From Pelobates cultripes (taxonomy: Eukaryota > Chordata > Amphibia > Anura > Pelobatidae): 64,000 bases of DNA. Under the pieces are notes generated by a model. That model had not been told where the DNA came from and made no database searches. It saw nothing but the letters and a program-made list of their open reading frames with translations. Below, in pieces: positions 9,295-19,986 of this stretch (its first letter is position 1; every line of letters begins with the position of its first letter). Location of the stretch: contig OW240917.1 of the NCBI GenBank assembly GCA_933207985.1, positions 96,042,356-96,106,355 on the forward strand. Direction: 5' to 3'. The translations under genes were made by a program, and so were the position numbers.

Positions 9295-10334
9295 TTAAAG
9301 GACCACTATAGTGCCAGGAAAACATACTCGTTTTCCTGGCACTCTAGTGCCCTGAGGGTGCCCCCACCCTCAGGGTCCCCCTCCCGCCGGGCTCTGGAGA
9401 GAGGAAGGGGTTTCTTCCTCTCCTCCTTCCTAGTGACGTCATCGGGTAAATGCGCATGCGCGGCAGGAGCCACGCGCGCATTCAGCCAGTTCATAGGAAA
9501 GCATTTACAATGCTTTCCTATGGACGCTGGCGTCTTCTCACTGTGATTTTCACAGTGAGAAACACGCAAGCGCCTCTAGCGGCTGTCAATGAGACAGCCT
9601 CTAGAGGCTGGATTAACCCTCAGTGTAAACATAGCAGTTTCTCTGAAACTGCTATATTTATTAAAAAAAGGGGTTAACCCTAGCTGGACCAGGCACCCAG
9701 ACCACTTCATTAAAGGGAAACTCCAGTGCCAGGAAAACAATCTGTTTTCCTAGCACTGGAGGGTCCCTCTCCCTCCCACCCCTCAATCCCCAGTTACTGA
9801 AGGGGTGAAAACTCCTTCAGTCACTTACCTGAGGCAGCGGTGATGTCTCCTCCTCTGCGCAGCTCCTCCTCTGTATTGCGTCGGCCGGTGGACGAGACTG
9901 ATCCCGCCCACCGGCCGAGGAGACCTAATGCGCATGTGCGGCAATGCCGCGAATGCGCTTTAGCGCTCCCCATAGGAAAGCATTGAAAAATAATTTCAAT
10001 GCTTTCCTATGGGGAAATGAGCGACGCTGGAGGTCCTTACACAGCGTGAGGACGTCCAGCGACGCTCTAGCACAGGTTTCCTGTGCTATGAAGGAGGAAG
10101 TGACTTCTAGTGGCTGTCTAGTAGGCAGCCACTAGAGGTGGAGTTAACCCTGCAAGGTAATTATTGCGGTTTATAAAAAAACTGCAATAATTACACTTGC
10201 AGGGTTAGGAGTAGTGGGAGTTGGCACCCAGACCACTCCAATGGGCAGAAGTGGTCTGGGTGCCTGGAGTGTCCCTTTAAGCTGAAGTGGTCTGGGTGCC
10301 TATAGTTGTTCTGGTGATTATAGTGTCCCTTTAA
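9295..10334. mobile_element. Outer T2/Kolobok-like TTAA element, split by a second one
   Basis: The left end reads TTAAAGGACCACTATAGTGCC (9295) and the right end is the near reverse complement, closing with TTAA at 10331-10334. The TTAA target and TTAAAGGR terminus are those of amphibian T2-like MITEs (Kolobok superfamily; piggyBac also uses TTAA). The middle is interrupted by the element at 9710-10280: the flanking words accacttca and gctgaagtggt form the outer element's palindromic centre when rejoined across one TTAA. Interior hairpins include ccaggaaaac facing gttttcctgg near 9315-9342. Confidence 0.75.
9710..10280. mobile_element. Inner T2/Kolobok-like TTAA element
   Basis: Bounded by TTAA at 9710-9713 and 10277-10280. 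Its terminal repeats are TTAAAGGGAAACTCCAGTGCC and, at the other end, the inverted ggcaccca/ggagtgtccctttaa form. It carries hairpins, for example gcattgaaaaataatttcaatgc and the aaccctgcaag/cttgcagggtt pair near 10145-10206. There is no coding capacity. It is younger than the outer copy. Confidence 0.8.
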
Positions 10335-10539
10335 TATTCCTGTGTACACTACTACATTAAAACAGTAGATTTTATTAGCAGGGATCAGTATTTCTAAATC
10401 TACATGGCTCACTTCTTAAGTAAAAAAAAAAAAAATTGTTAAGATTTAATCTGCTAATCAAATGTCACTTTAGTGAGAGAGAATCCTTACAATGATAGAG
10501 AAAAAAAATTGAGCAAATTTCTAGATTTTTAGAACACTA

Positions 10540-11835
10540 GATTTAATTTGCAGATTATTTTTTTTATAAATGTGCACATTACAAATATTGTAATACTGTC
10601 CCCCACCCCCCCTTTAAAAAAAAAATCTTCCTCATTACAAGATTTTTCTATTTTGCAGATTATTATTTTTTTAATATATAAATGTGCACATCATCGCATT
10701 TATTGTACTTCCCACCCACCCCCTACCCCTAAAAAAATATTTCCCTCATTACAATCTTTTTTTATTTATTATTTTGCAGATTTTTATATTTTATAAATAT
10801 TCACATTGCATTTATGGTACTGCCCTCCCCCCCTCCCCCTAAAAAAGTAATATCTCCTTCAATACAATCTTTTTTTATTTTGCAGATTATTATGTTTTTA
10901 TATAAAAGTGCACATCCTCGCATTTATTGTACTTCGCACCCACCCCTTAAAAAAATCTCCCTCATTACAATCTTTTTTCATTATTTTGCAGATTTTTATT
11001 TTATATATGTACACATTGCATTTATTTTACTGCCCCCACCCCCTCCCCCTCCCCCTAAAAAATAATATCTCCCTCATTACAATTTTTTTTATTATTTTGC
11101 AACCTTTTTTTTTATATGAACACATTGCATTTAATGTCCCCCACCCCCTCCCCCTAAAAAATAATATCTCCCTCATTACAAATTCTTTCATTATTTTGCA
11201 GATTTTTATTTTAAATATGTACACATTGCATTTATTTTATGGTACTGCCCCCACCCCCTCCCCCTAAAAAATAATATCTCCCTCATTACAATATTTTTTT
11301 ATTATTTTGCAACCTTTTTTTTTAATATGAACAAATTGCATTTAATGTCCCCCACACCCTCCCCCTAAAAAATATCTCCCTCATTACAAATTCTTTCATT
11401 ATTTTGCAGATTTTTATTTTAAATATGTACACATTGCATTTATTTATGGTACTGCCCCCACCCCCCTCCCCCCTAAAAAATAATATCTCCCTCATTACAA
11501 TATTTTTTTATTATTTTGCAACCTTTTTTTTTATATGAACACATTGCATTTAATGTCCCCCAACCCTTAAAAAAAAAATTCCTTCATTACAACTTTTTTT
11601 TGGAGACTTTTAATTTTCTTTTAATATATGAACATATTGATTTACTGCCCCTTCCCCATAAAAAATAGTATCTCCCTCATTACATAAATTTTGCAGACTT
11701 TTCTTTTTTAGATGAATGCATTGCATTTACTGCCCCCCAACCCCTCCCCCACCCCCTAAAAAAATATTTCTATCATTACAACTTTTTACTTTGCAGACTT
11801 TTATTTTCTTTTATACAGGAACATTGATTGATTTA
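10540..11835. repeat. Tandem array, about 12 copies of a 90-115-bp unit
   Basis: Each copy has the same order of blocks: tcattacaa, a T-run, ttttgcaga, an AT block, cacattgcattta, a C-rich ccccaccccct block and aaaaaataatatctccc. Starts of tcattacaa recur near 10633, 10748, 10963, 11075, 11173, 11283, 11381 and 11492. The alternating poly-T and poly-C runs explain all of the short proline-rich frames here. Confidence 0.85.
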
Positions 11836-11879
11836 CAGTAAAGTCCCCTCATACAGTCAATATAAAAAAAAAAACACTT

Positions 11880-12294
11880 ACACTTCTGAAGATAGTTCAA
11901 GACACTGGCAGGCTGGCAGCTGCTCTCTCAGGGCTCGGATGCTCGGTGAAGAAAGGGTGTGAGGGTGCTCCGTTCGGGTGGAGGCTATGCGCATGCGCTG
12001 TTACGTCATGGTACGCGCTTGCGTATGCTCGTTCAGGCGCAGGGGAGGTCAAAAGGAGGAGCCAGTTCGTCCTTCACTATGCGGTAATGCCGACCGCATA
12101 GTAAAGGATCGGAATTTTGACCGCACGGCCGGCGGGGCTGAAGAGGCAGCTGCCTTGGTGGCCCACAGGAAGAACTGGGCCGGAGCAGCTGCCTTTAGCC
12201 CTGCGTTAAAGATGGCCCAGCGGCCGTTTTTAACATGCTTTAGGGCGGCCTGGGGGGCAATTGCCTCCCTGCCCCCCGGCCCAGCCCGCCCCTG
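11880..12294. mobile_element. GC-rich segment ending in a hAT-like terminus
   Basis: It closes with cccggcccagcccgcccctg (12275-12294), the reverse complement of a CAGGGGCGGGCTGGG-type hAT end, similar to the 2062 end of the hAT element. The first copy of the next array begins immediately after. The matching left end was not found, so boundaries on that side are uncertain. It contains a small hairpin around ctatgcggtaatgccgaccgcatag. Confidence 0.45.
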
Positions 12295-12990
12295 GTGACA
12301 CCAGATCTAATTAGTGGCACTTGTCAGCGTATCCACTGTTAGCGTAACACACCTGCTTTAAGGACACTGACTGCTATTCAATCTATAACAGTGAAAAAAA
12401 AGTTTTTTGTTTTTTAAATCCAAACTATTGTGACACCAGATCTAATTAGTGGCACTTGTCAGCGTATCCACTGTTAGCGTAACACGCCAGCTTTAAGGAC
12501 ACTGACTGCTATTCAATCTATAACAGTGAAAAAAGTTTTTTGTTTTTAAATCCAAGCTATTGTGACACCAGATGTAAGTGGTGGCACTGACTGGGGAAAT
12601 GGGCGCAGTATGCACTGTGAGCCTGACACAGAAGCTGGCAGCAGTGGCAGACAACTGACTGCTATTCAATCTATAACAGTGAAAAAAGTTTTTTGTTTTT
12701 AAATTCAAGCTATTGTGACACCAGATCTAAGTGGTGGCACTGACTGGGGAAATGGGCACAGTATTTATGCACTGTGAAGCCTGACACCAGAAGCTGGCGG
12801 CAGTGGCAGACAACTGACTGCTATTCAATCTATAACAGTGAGAAAAAAGTTTTTTGTTTTTAAATCAAGCTATTGTAGGCACCACCAAATTATGGTGGTG
12901 GCGCGGACTGGGGAAATGGGCACTGTGAGCCTGACACAGAAGCTGGCAGCAGTGGCAGACAACTAAGTGCATTTACATTAGATAGAAAAA
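12295..12990. repeat. Tandem array, five copies of a 130-155-bp unit
   Basis: Units start gtgacaccagat at 12295, 12430, 12562 and 12715, and a diverged fifth starts near 12874. Each ends with gctattcaatctataacagt followed by an A/T run. Units 1-2 and units 3-5 form two subtypes differing in their middle third. The array lies just before the MITE end at 13326 and may be internal to that element. Confidence 0.85.
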
Positions 12991-13039
12991 AAAAATCCAA
13001 AAAAAGCATACCCTTATCCCTAACCTAGCTATGCTTTTC

Positions 13040-13326
13040 CCTATCTTATGAGCAGCAGCTACACTTTCCCTCCTCTTACTAAGCATGCAGCTTGAGAATG
13101 AATCTAAAATGGATGCTGTCCAGTAGGTGGGAGGGTCTGCTAGGGAGGCTGTGCTGCTAATTGGCTGGAATGTGTCTGCTGACTGTGAGGTACAGGGTCA
13201 AAGCTTACTCAATGATGACGAATAGGGGGCGGGTCGAACCGCGCATATGTTCGCACGCCGTGGCGAACGCGAACATGCTATGTTCGCCAGGAACCGTTCG
13301 CCGGCGAACCGTTCGGTACATCACTA
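13040..13326. mobile_element. Right end of a non-autonomous element (gttcgcc family)
   Basis: It ends accgttcggtacatcacta at 13326, matching the TAGTGATGT terminus of the complete element at 33956-34268. The two also share the internal words ggatgctgtccag and ggctggaatgtgtc. The left end is not recognisable; the tandem array upstream may be part of this larger family member. Confidence 0.65.
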
Positions 13327-13734
13327 CTCAGGTGTTAGATCGCACTCACACCATTTTCACTGTATATATTGCACCTTTTTATATTACTAACTTGCAAAAG
13401 CTGCAGATCTATTGTCAGCTGCCTTTGCATGCCCAGAATTTCTGTGACTTTCCAATGCAGCTCTATAAGAAGTGTTTACAATGCAGCTGCACTGAGCAAT
13501 TGCTGCCTTTTAGGTTTAGCTCCACTAAGCTAACCACACCAGGAAGTAGGAATCACTATTCTGTATTGTATGCATTATACATATATCAATTACAAACAAA
13601 GAAAACAAACCAAAGGCGGGTACACCAGGAAGTAACAGAACCAGTTGTCTGATTGACAACCAGTGGGGTTTAACTTAAGGTTAATTTAATTTAGAAAAGT
13701 GCAAATTTCTATTGAAACCGGCACTTTTTATGAA

Positions 13735-13814
13735 AAAAAAAAATAGGCACACTCTTCACATAGAAATCACTTCAACCAGCTGAAGTGCTTTAGGGGTCTG
13801 GAGGGTACCTTTAA
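13735..13814 (+). mobile_element. T2-like right-end remnant
   Basis: A palindromic core, cacttcaaccagctgaagtg (13769-13788), is followed by ggagggtacctttaa ending at TTAA 13811-13814. This resembles the right ends of the other TTAA elements in the window. The left part is unclear. Confidence 0.4.
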
Positions 13815-14611
13815 AATTTACATAACAAGTAAGAATTAGCAGTGGTTACAGTTATGGTTGGAATGAGGTCACAGATGTTTTCACATATTTCAATCTGGGG
13901 AAAGACTTGATGTCTTCTTTAAAATTATTCCTTATTTTTGGAGCGTTGTCTCAGAATACTGTTTATCAAAGTAATGTGTCAAAAGTGAAACATTAATTTG
14001 AGTTATGAGAGCTGGAATTAACGTACAGATCCTAGAAGAACCATGCAAGATAGTGGATGCAGGCATCTAACTTTGAATGATTGCAGCTTAGATCTAAGAA
14101 ATTACAAAGATATGTATTTTAATCACATTACAGTACAAAGCAGCACAATGCTTTACATAGCATTGAGTTTGCTTAGATGGATTTCATAATAAGGTTCATT
14201 GCCTTAAAACAGGTTCACGCAAATACATTAAGTGCTTTGAAGAGCGATTGAGGGCAGCTTGTATGTTACACTACATCTGATTATATTACTGAATATAGAT
14301 TATGCAATCTTTCTGTGTAGTTCAAGGTAAGTTCACATGTATTGAGTCATTGATAAAATAAGATAGAAACCTTCAAGCACAGTTTGTACCTACTAGTTTT
14401 CTGTTACATTTTATCAGCACTTCATATGAGGTCAGCAAATTAAATCAAAATGGTTCACAAGTAAAAAAATGATAAAATCATAGAAATGTTTTCTGTTGAT
14501 TGTCATTACATTGTTATAAAATTATTTTGCTTTGTGTTGAGTAAAAGACACCTTTTAGCAATCCTAGAATCCTAATTGTGTATTGCTTTCTTATATCTGA
14601 TTATTTATTTT
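13815..14611. other. AT-rich stretch without recognised features
   Basis: No reading frame, repeat end or RNA gene was recognised. Its right edge is the target duplication of the LINE insertion. Confidence 0.4.
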
Positions 14612-15602
14612 AAGAGTGGATATTTTATTAATTATACTATAAATCCTAAATATTAGAGATATATACCAATATTTATAATATAAAGGATATAATGATATGA
14701 GTGAAATAACTAATCTACCTATGTGAATTGGGATTAACAATTACCTTTCTAATATTTGATCACTATAATAGTAACTGACAACATTTAATGCACAAAGAAA
14801 AGTCACTAAGATAGGTAATATATAAGGAATGAACGAAATAATTTCCACACTTATGAAAATTGGGGTTAAGAATAACCCTCTTAAAATAGGATCACTATAT
14901 TAATAAACAATAACACTAATTGCACAAGGGAAAGTAAGGGAGGGGGGAAGAGGAGAGGGAAGCGGGGAAGAGAGGGGGGAAGAGGTTGAAGTTGTACAAG
15001 CTAGTAATTGGATGTCCTGTGTATATATATATGTACATTTTTTTAATTATATATTAAGGTATCTTACTTTGACTGGTCAATAATAATGGGGATGGATCAT
15101 TGATATGATAATAGAGTGATCTGTTTATACCCATGATCATATGCCTAAATGTTTATTATCATAAGATCAATAACTAGAACTAATAATTTTATTTTTAAAT
15201 CTGTTTAGTTCATATTGATATATGTATATACATAGAAAAGGCCAGGGATGGAGAGGAAGGAGTTAGAGTGAAAAGGAAAAGTAATCATAGCCTATATATA
15301 AATGTTGTATTGATAAGAACTAGCAAACGTCTTGGGGGTGAGAAAATGCTGGCTAAAGCTTAAAATATGTCTATGGCTTAATGTCTCCTATATTCTTCTA
15401 TGGAACCATATTTTCCTGCACATTAAGGCAGGCTAGTCTAAGAGTTACATGGGAATGATTTTCTCTTGGATTATTAAAGGCGGGAGGAACTCCCCCCTTA
15501 ATGGTTTATTTGTTCACAACCTTTATTTATTTATTATTTTTTTATATATTTTTTTTTTTTTGAGACTCGGTTTGGGATGGGAGGGGGACTCTTGGATCAG
15601 GG

Positions 15603-16226
15603 ATGTCCCTTAAAATAATTACTTGGAATGTCCAGGGTATGAACTCACCTCAAAAAAGGGGAGCTGTATATAAATTTCTAATTGAAAATTCAATAGATGT
15701 AGCTTTTATCCAGGAGACTCATTGGATTGATACTCCTGATAGACTGTGGAAATATAAAAAATTCCCTATAGTTTATGCGGCAAATTTAGAAGGCAACAAG
15801 AAAAAAAGGGGAACGGCTATCATTATTTCCAATCGATTTAGTCTGGAAGTTATTCATTCAATAACTGATAAAAATGGTAGATATCAGGTTTTAATTATAA
15901 AAATAAATGGTCTCACATTTACCTTTGTAAATATATATGCCCCGAACTATAATCCATCAGCCCTCCTAGATCAAATTATGGATATTGTAGATGAAGTTGC
16001 CTGTGGTAATATTATAATGGGAGGAGATTTTAATAGCGTTGTTAATTTAACTAAAGATAGAAGCCATAAATATTCTGGGAATGATAGTACCTGTAATATA
16101 GGATCGTCAGGTTTATCCGATTTTTTAGCCAAAAATTCCATGTTTGACTGCTGGCGAACCTTGAATCCTCAGGAAAGAGATTACACATTTTTTTTCGCAT
16201 GTACACCAAACCTATTCTCGTATTGA
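15603..16226 (+). pseudogene. LINE ORF2 part 1: apurinic-like endonuclease
   Basis: ATG at 15603 opens ITWNVQGMN (N9), then FIQETHW (E38), NIYAPN (Y112) and MGGDFNSV (D142, N144). These are the ordered active-site motifs of the L1-clade endonuclease. The frame breaks in a T-run near 16189-16196 just before the last part of the domain. The final SDH motif (VISDHAPVSL) is intact in the next frame at about 16288-16317. In the family this enzyme nicks target DNA to prime reverse transcription. Confidence 0.9.
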
Positions 16227-16227
16227 T

Positions 16228-18645
16228 ATGTTTTTTGTGAAAGAAAGTGTCTTAATTAATATTATAAAATCCACAATTGGTTCTATAGTGATTTCGGATC
16301 ATGCTCCAGTTTCCTTGAGAATTAAGTTGAAAGAAGGAAGTATTCCAAGGACTAAGTGGAGGCTTAATGAAAGCCTTTTGAAAGATGAATATATCAAGGA
16401 CCAAATAAAAAGAGAATTAGAAAATTTCCTAGAAATTAACTATAATGGAGAGGTTGCAACATCAATTGTATGGTGCACCTTAAAAAGCTATATAAGAGGA
16501 TTACTAATAAAGTTTGGTTCCGAAAATAAACGGAAGAAAGGTGAATCACTACATGTCCTGAGGATTAAATTAGCGAAACTGGAACGGCTAAATAAAATAT
16601 CAATAAATAGGGAACTAACAAATGAAATTAATAATATAAAGCTAGTTATTAGGGATAAAATATATGTGGAGATAGGCAAAAATCTATCCTTTCTTAAACA
16701 AAGATGGTATCATAATAATAATAAAATTAATAGGGATCTCTTTAACAAAATAAAGAATCAACATAGAGATAAATCTATAAAAAAACTGATGACTAAAGGA
16801 GGAAAGGTTGTAAATCTACCTAAAGATATAGCAGAGGCTTTTGCAACATTCTATAGCTCACTATATAATTTAGAGGAGGTTAAGGCAAGCAATGAAGAAA
16901 TCGATAGATTTCTTAAGGAACTTGGACTTCCTAGGTTAAGTCTAGAGAAACTAGAATATATTAATGCTCCTTTTAGAGAATTGGAAATTGAAGAAGCGAT
17001 AGAGAAATTAAAACCAAATAAGGCCCCTGGCCCAGACGGATTCTCTGCTATTTTTTATAAAACATATATGAAAACATTAACTCCAATTCTTTTAGAGATG
17101 TTCTTGTCAATATCTAGTGATGCGCCATTCCCAAAAGAGATGATGTTAGCAACAATTATTCCGATTCCAAAGCCAGATAAGGATAATTTAGTAATTGCCA
17201 ATTATAGACCAATATCACTTATAAATGTTGATATTAAAATATTCTCAGCTATTTTGGCCAATCGTCTAAAAGAAGTAATGGGAGATTTGATTAATTGGGA
17301 TCAATCAGGATTTGTGAAAGGAAGAAGTACCTCCGATAATACTAGGAGGATTTTTAATATTATAAATAGAGTGAACGGTCAACGGGGGGAGGCTGTTATC
17401 ATCGCCCTGGATGCCGAGAAGGCCTTTGACAGAGTCAATTGGAGATTCTTGGACTCTGTCATGGGCCATTTCGGACTGGAGGGAGCATTTAGAAATAAAA
17501 CCTTGTCTCTATATAGGAATTCCTCGGCAAGAATTAGCAGCCCATATTTTGATTCTGATCCTTTTGATATTAGGAATGGTACTAGGCAGGGCTGCCCGCT
17601 AGCTCCACTCCTATATATCCTTACAATCGAACCACTGGCTATGATGATAAGACAGAATGATAAGATAAAAGGAATAGATTTTCAAGAGGAACATATTAAG
17701 ATATCTCTGTTTGCAGATGATGTCCTGCTTACCCTTGTTGACCCCTTACTATCAATTCCACCGTTGCTAGAAGATATCTCTACATACAGCAAATTCTCTA
17801 ACTATAAGGTTAATATTAATAAATCTCAAGTCCTTCCATATCTATTGACTAAGGTACAGTTGGAAACTTTGCATTCCTATTTTCATATAGAATGTGTAAA
17901 AGATAAAATTGAATATCTAGGTATAAAGATAACATTTAATACCTCAAAGACAATTCGGATAAATTTTGACGATCTATATAGGGATCTACAATCCCAGATA
18001 CATAAAATGAAGAGATTAGAACCATCTTGGATAGGAAGAGTTAACATTACCAAATCGTACTTAATGCCAAAACTTATTTACTTTTTTAGGATGATTCCAT
18101 ATAATATCGAACGGGGCACCCTGAAGCGTTTTCAAAATTTATTTTCTAGCTATATATGGTGTGATAAACCACCCAGAATAGCGACGGAAATTCTATGTAG
18201 AAGTTACCGGAAAGGGGGAATAGCATTTCCCGATGTGATTAAGATGTATGAGGCAAATAGGGCCTCCCAACTTATGACATGGTTAAATTTGGACCAAGAT
18301 ATATCTAAATCTTGGATTAAAATTGAACAGAAATCAGTACCAGGGCAAAAGTTAAATATCTTAGGTTGGCTAGGACTTCTGAACCTGGGGGCTCTGGATA
18401 TGGAAAAGTTTCCTAATAAAATTATAGGAGATATGGTGGATTTTGCAAAATATTTGAATATTAAGTTGAAACTTAAAGGAAAAATATTGCTTAATACACC
18501 TATAGATATACTTCAATATGCTATGTCAGATATAAATATTAAAACTTGGATTCATCTTGGCATTAAAAAAATTGGAAATCTATATGAAGGATCTAAACTG
18601 GCTGACATATACACAATTACAACTAAAATACAAATTTTTACCTAG
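16228..18645 (+). pseudogene. LINE ORF2 part 2: reverse transcriptase
   Basis: An 805-codon uninterrupted frame. SDH is at residues 23-25. The reverse transcriptase has NKAPGPDGFSAIFYK, ANYRPISLIN, IALDAEKAFDRVNW with catalytic D395, GTRQGCPLAPLLY, and ISLFADDVLL with D497-D498. All catalytic residues are present. The frame is lost near 18610-18620 by a one-base shift. In the family this enzyme copies the element's RNA at the nicked chromosomal site. The FADD box and the C-terminal Cys motif in the next frame fit the L1/Tx1 group rather than CR1/L2. Confidence 0.92.
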
Positions 18646-19351
18646 GGAAATATTCCAATACCTAAGGATCAAGAATTTCCTCTTAACTAAAATATTGATT
18701 AAAGATCACTATCTTGAACCCTATATTATATGCAGTCAAAAAAAAGGAGGAATCTCTAGATTTAATAAACTGTTTGATACATTAGATAATGTTGTTGATG
18801 TGTCTCCATTTGGTAAGTGGGAGAGGGATATGGGGAAATCCCTCCCACTTAAAGAATGGACAAATGCTACAATGTTAGTAAAACAAAGTATACATAATAT
18901 ATCCTTACTTGAAACGCACTTGAAGATTATCTATAGGTGGTATATGGTCCCGGTTAGACTTCATAAAATATCTCCATCCTATTCAAAGGAATGCTGGAGA
19001 TGTAAAAGAGAAGAGGGCACTATGCTACATATATGGTGGGCCTGTTCGGGCCTGAATAACATCAAAACTCAAATGTTAGACTTAATGAAAACTATCTTTA
19101 AGGAGGTAGCAATTAGCCCTGAAATGTTTCTGTTCAATATGGACTATAAAACAAATGATAAACAACAAAAATACATTATGACGCATATATTTTTGGCAAT
19201 AAAAATTAATATCGCTAGAGCATGGAAATCTCCTAACCCACCACTTTGGCAAGAAATAATGGAGCAAATAAGGTTTCAATATAAGATGGAATCTCTAACT
19301 AAGGGGCTGAAAGAGCTTTGGATACCCTGGACCTCCAAATTCCCTACATAA
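18610..19351 (+). pseudogene. LINE ORF2 part 3: C-terminal region
   Basis: It continues ORF2 in a shifted frame from TQLQLKYKFLPRE to a stop at 19351. A Cys/His-rich motif, CWRCKREEGTMLHIWWAC, near 18990-19050 matches the C-terminal CCHC-type motif of L1 ORF2 proteins. With the two upstream parts the total is about 1,250 codons, normal full ORF2 length, so only two frameshifts separate this copy from an open ORF2. Confidence 0.85.
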
Positions 19352-19971
19352 TATATCATAACGAGTTGTCTGACACCCACCCCTCACCGAGTCTCATATA
19401 AATGTGTGTTTTTTTTTTGTGTGTATGTTTTGTTGCTGTGAACAATAAGTAATGTTAATGCTATAATGTTTCAGAAGATTAAATAACTATATATCATTGT
19501 AGTAATACTAAGGAAGTAATATTGATATTTACCAAATCAATATAATAACTGTCTATTTGACTATGTATAAAAGGAAAGGAAAACATTGATAAATAAAATA
19601 AATATTAAAAAAAAAAAAAGAACAAAACTGCAACAGAAAAAAATACTTAACGACTTGCAAACGATAACAGAATGATGGTTGGTGGGACCTAATTACACCA
19701 CTGTCTCCACTGCTTAGGGGTTTGTTTGCCCTTCTGAGCTAAGGCTTGTATTGCTGGGCTTAGCTCAGACTGAGGTAGTCATTTTATTCCTTGGTCTGTT
19801 AGGGTATACCACCTAAGGTGTTGCAGAATTTTCATGTAACAGATGATTTGTTTCATTTTTGTCATATTATCACCATACCTATAATATTTTCAACTTTTAA
19901 TAGACATTAAATAAATATAATTATTGCTTTATATCTAAAAAAAAAAAAAATAAAAAAAAAAATAAAATAAA
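19352..19971 (+). other. LINE 3' UTR, first poly(A), transduced flank and second poly(A)
   Basis: The first tail ends with AATAAA words (19592 onward) and an A-run at 19606-19619. It is followed by 0.3 kb of unrelated single-copy-looking sequence (19621-19936) that has its own AATAAA at 19910-19915. A second, longer A-rich tail (19937-19971) directly abuts the 3' target duplication. This is the expected structure when transcription reads past the element's own poly(A) site and the flank is carried along. Confidence 0.7.
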
Positions 19972-19986
19972 AAGAGTGGATATTTT

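Larger units (their letters stand above)
14627..19971 (+). mobile_element. L1/Tx1-type LINE insertion with 3' transduction
   Basis: The insertion is bounded by a 15-bp direct repeat, aagagtggatatttt, at 14612-14626 and 19972-19986. It contains about 1 kb without a frame (a roughly 130-bp imperfect duplication at about 14690-14935, then polypurine at 14940-14990), an ORF2 split by two frameshifts (15603-19351), and a 3' UTR with poly(A) at 19606-19619. A further 0.3 kb ends in a second poly(A). ORF1 is absent, so the copy is 5'-truncated or rearranged. The target reads TTTT|AAGAG on the plus strand, loosely compatible with L1-type endonuclease cutting. Confidence 0.8.

Noticed and set aside
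10548..11267. Ile/Phe/Pro-rich frames
   Set aside because: They are translations of the tandem poly-T/poly-C array.
12034..12294. Short complete hAT element starting at caggggaggtc near 12036
   Set aside because: The proposed left end does not mirror the right end and there is no 8-bp flanking duplication.
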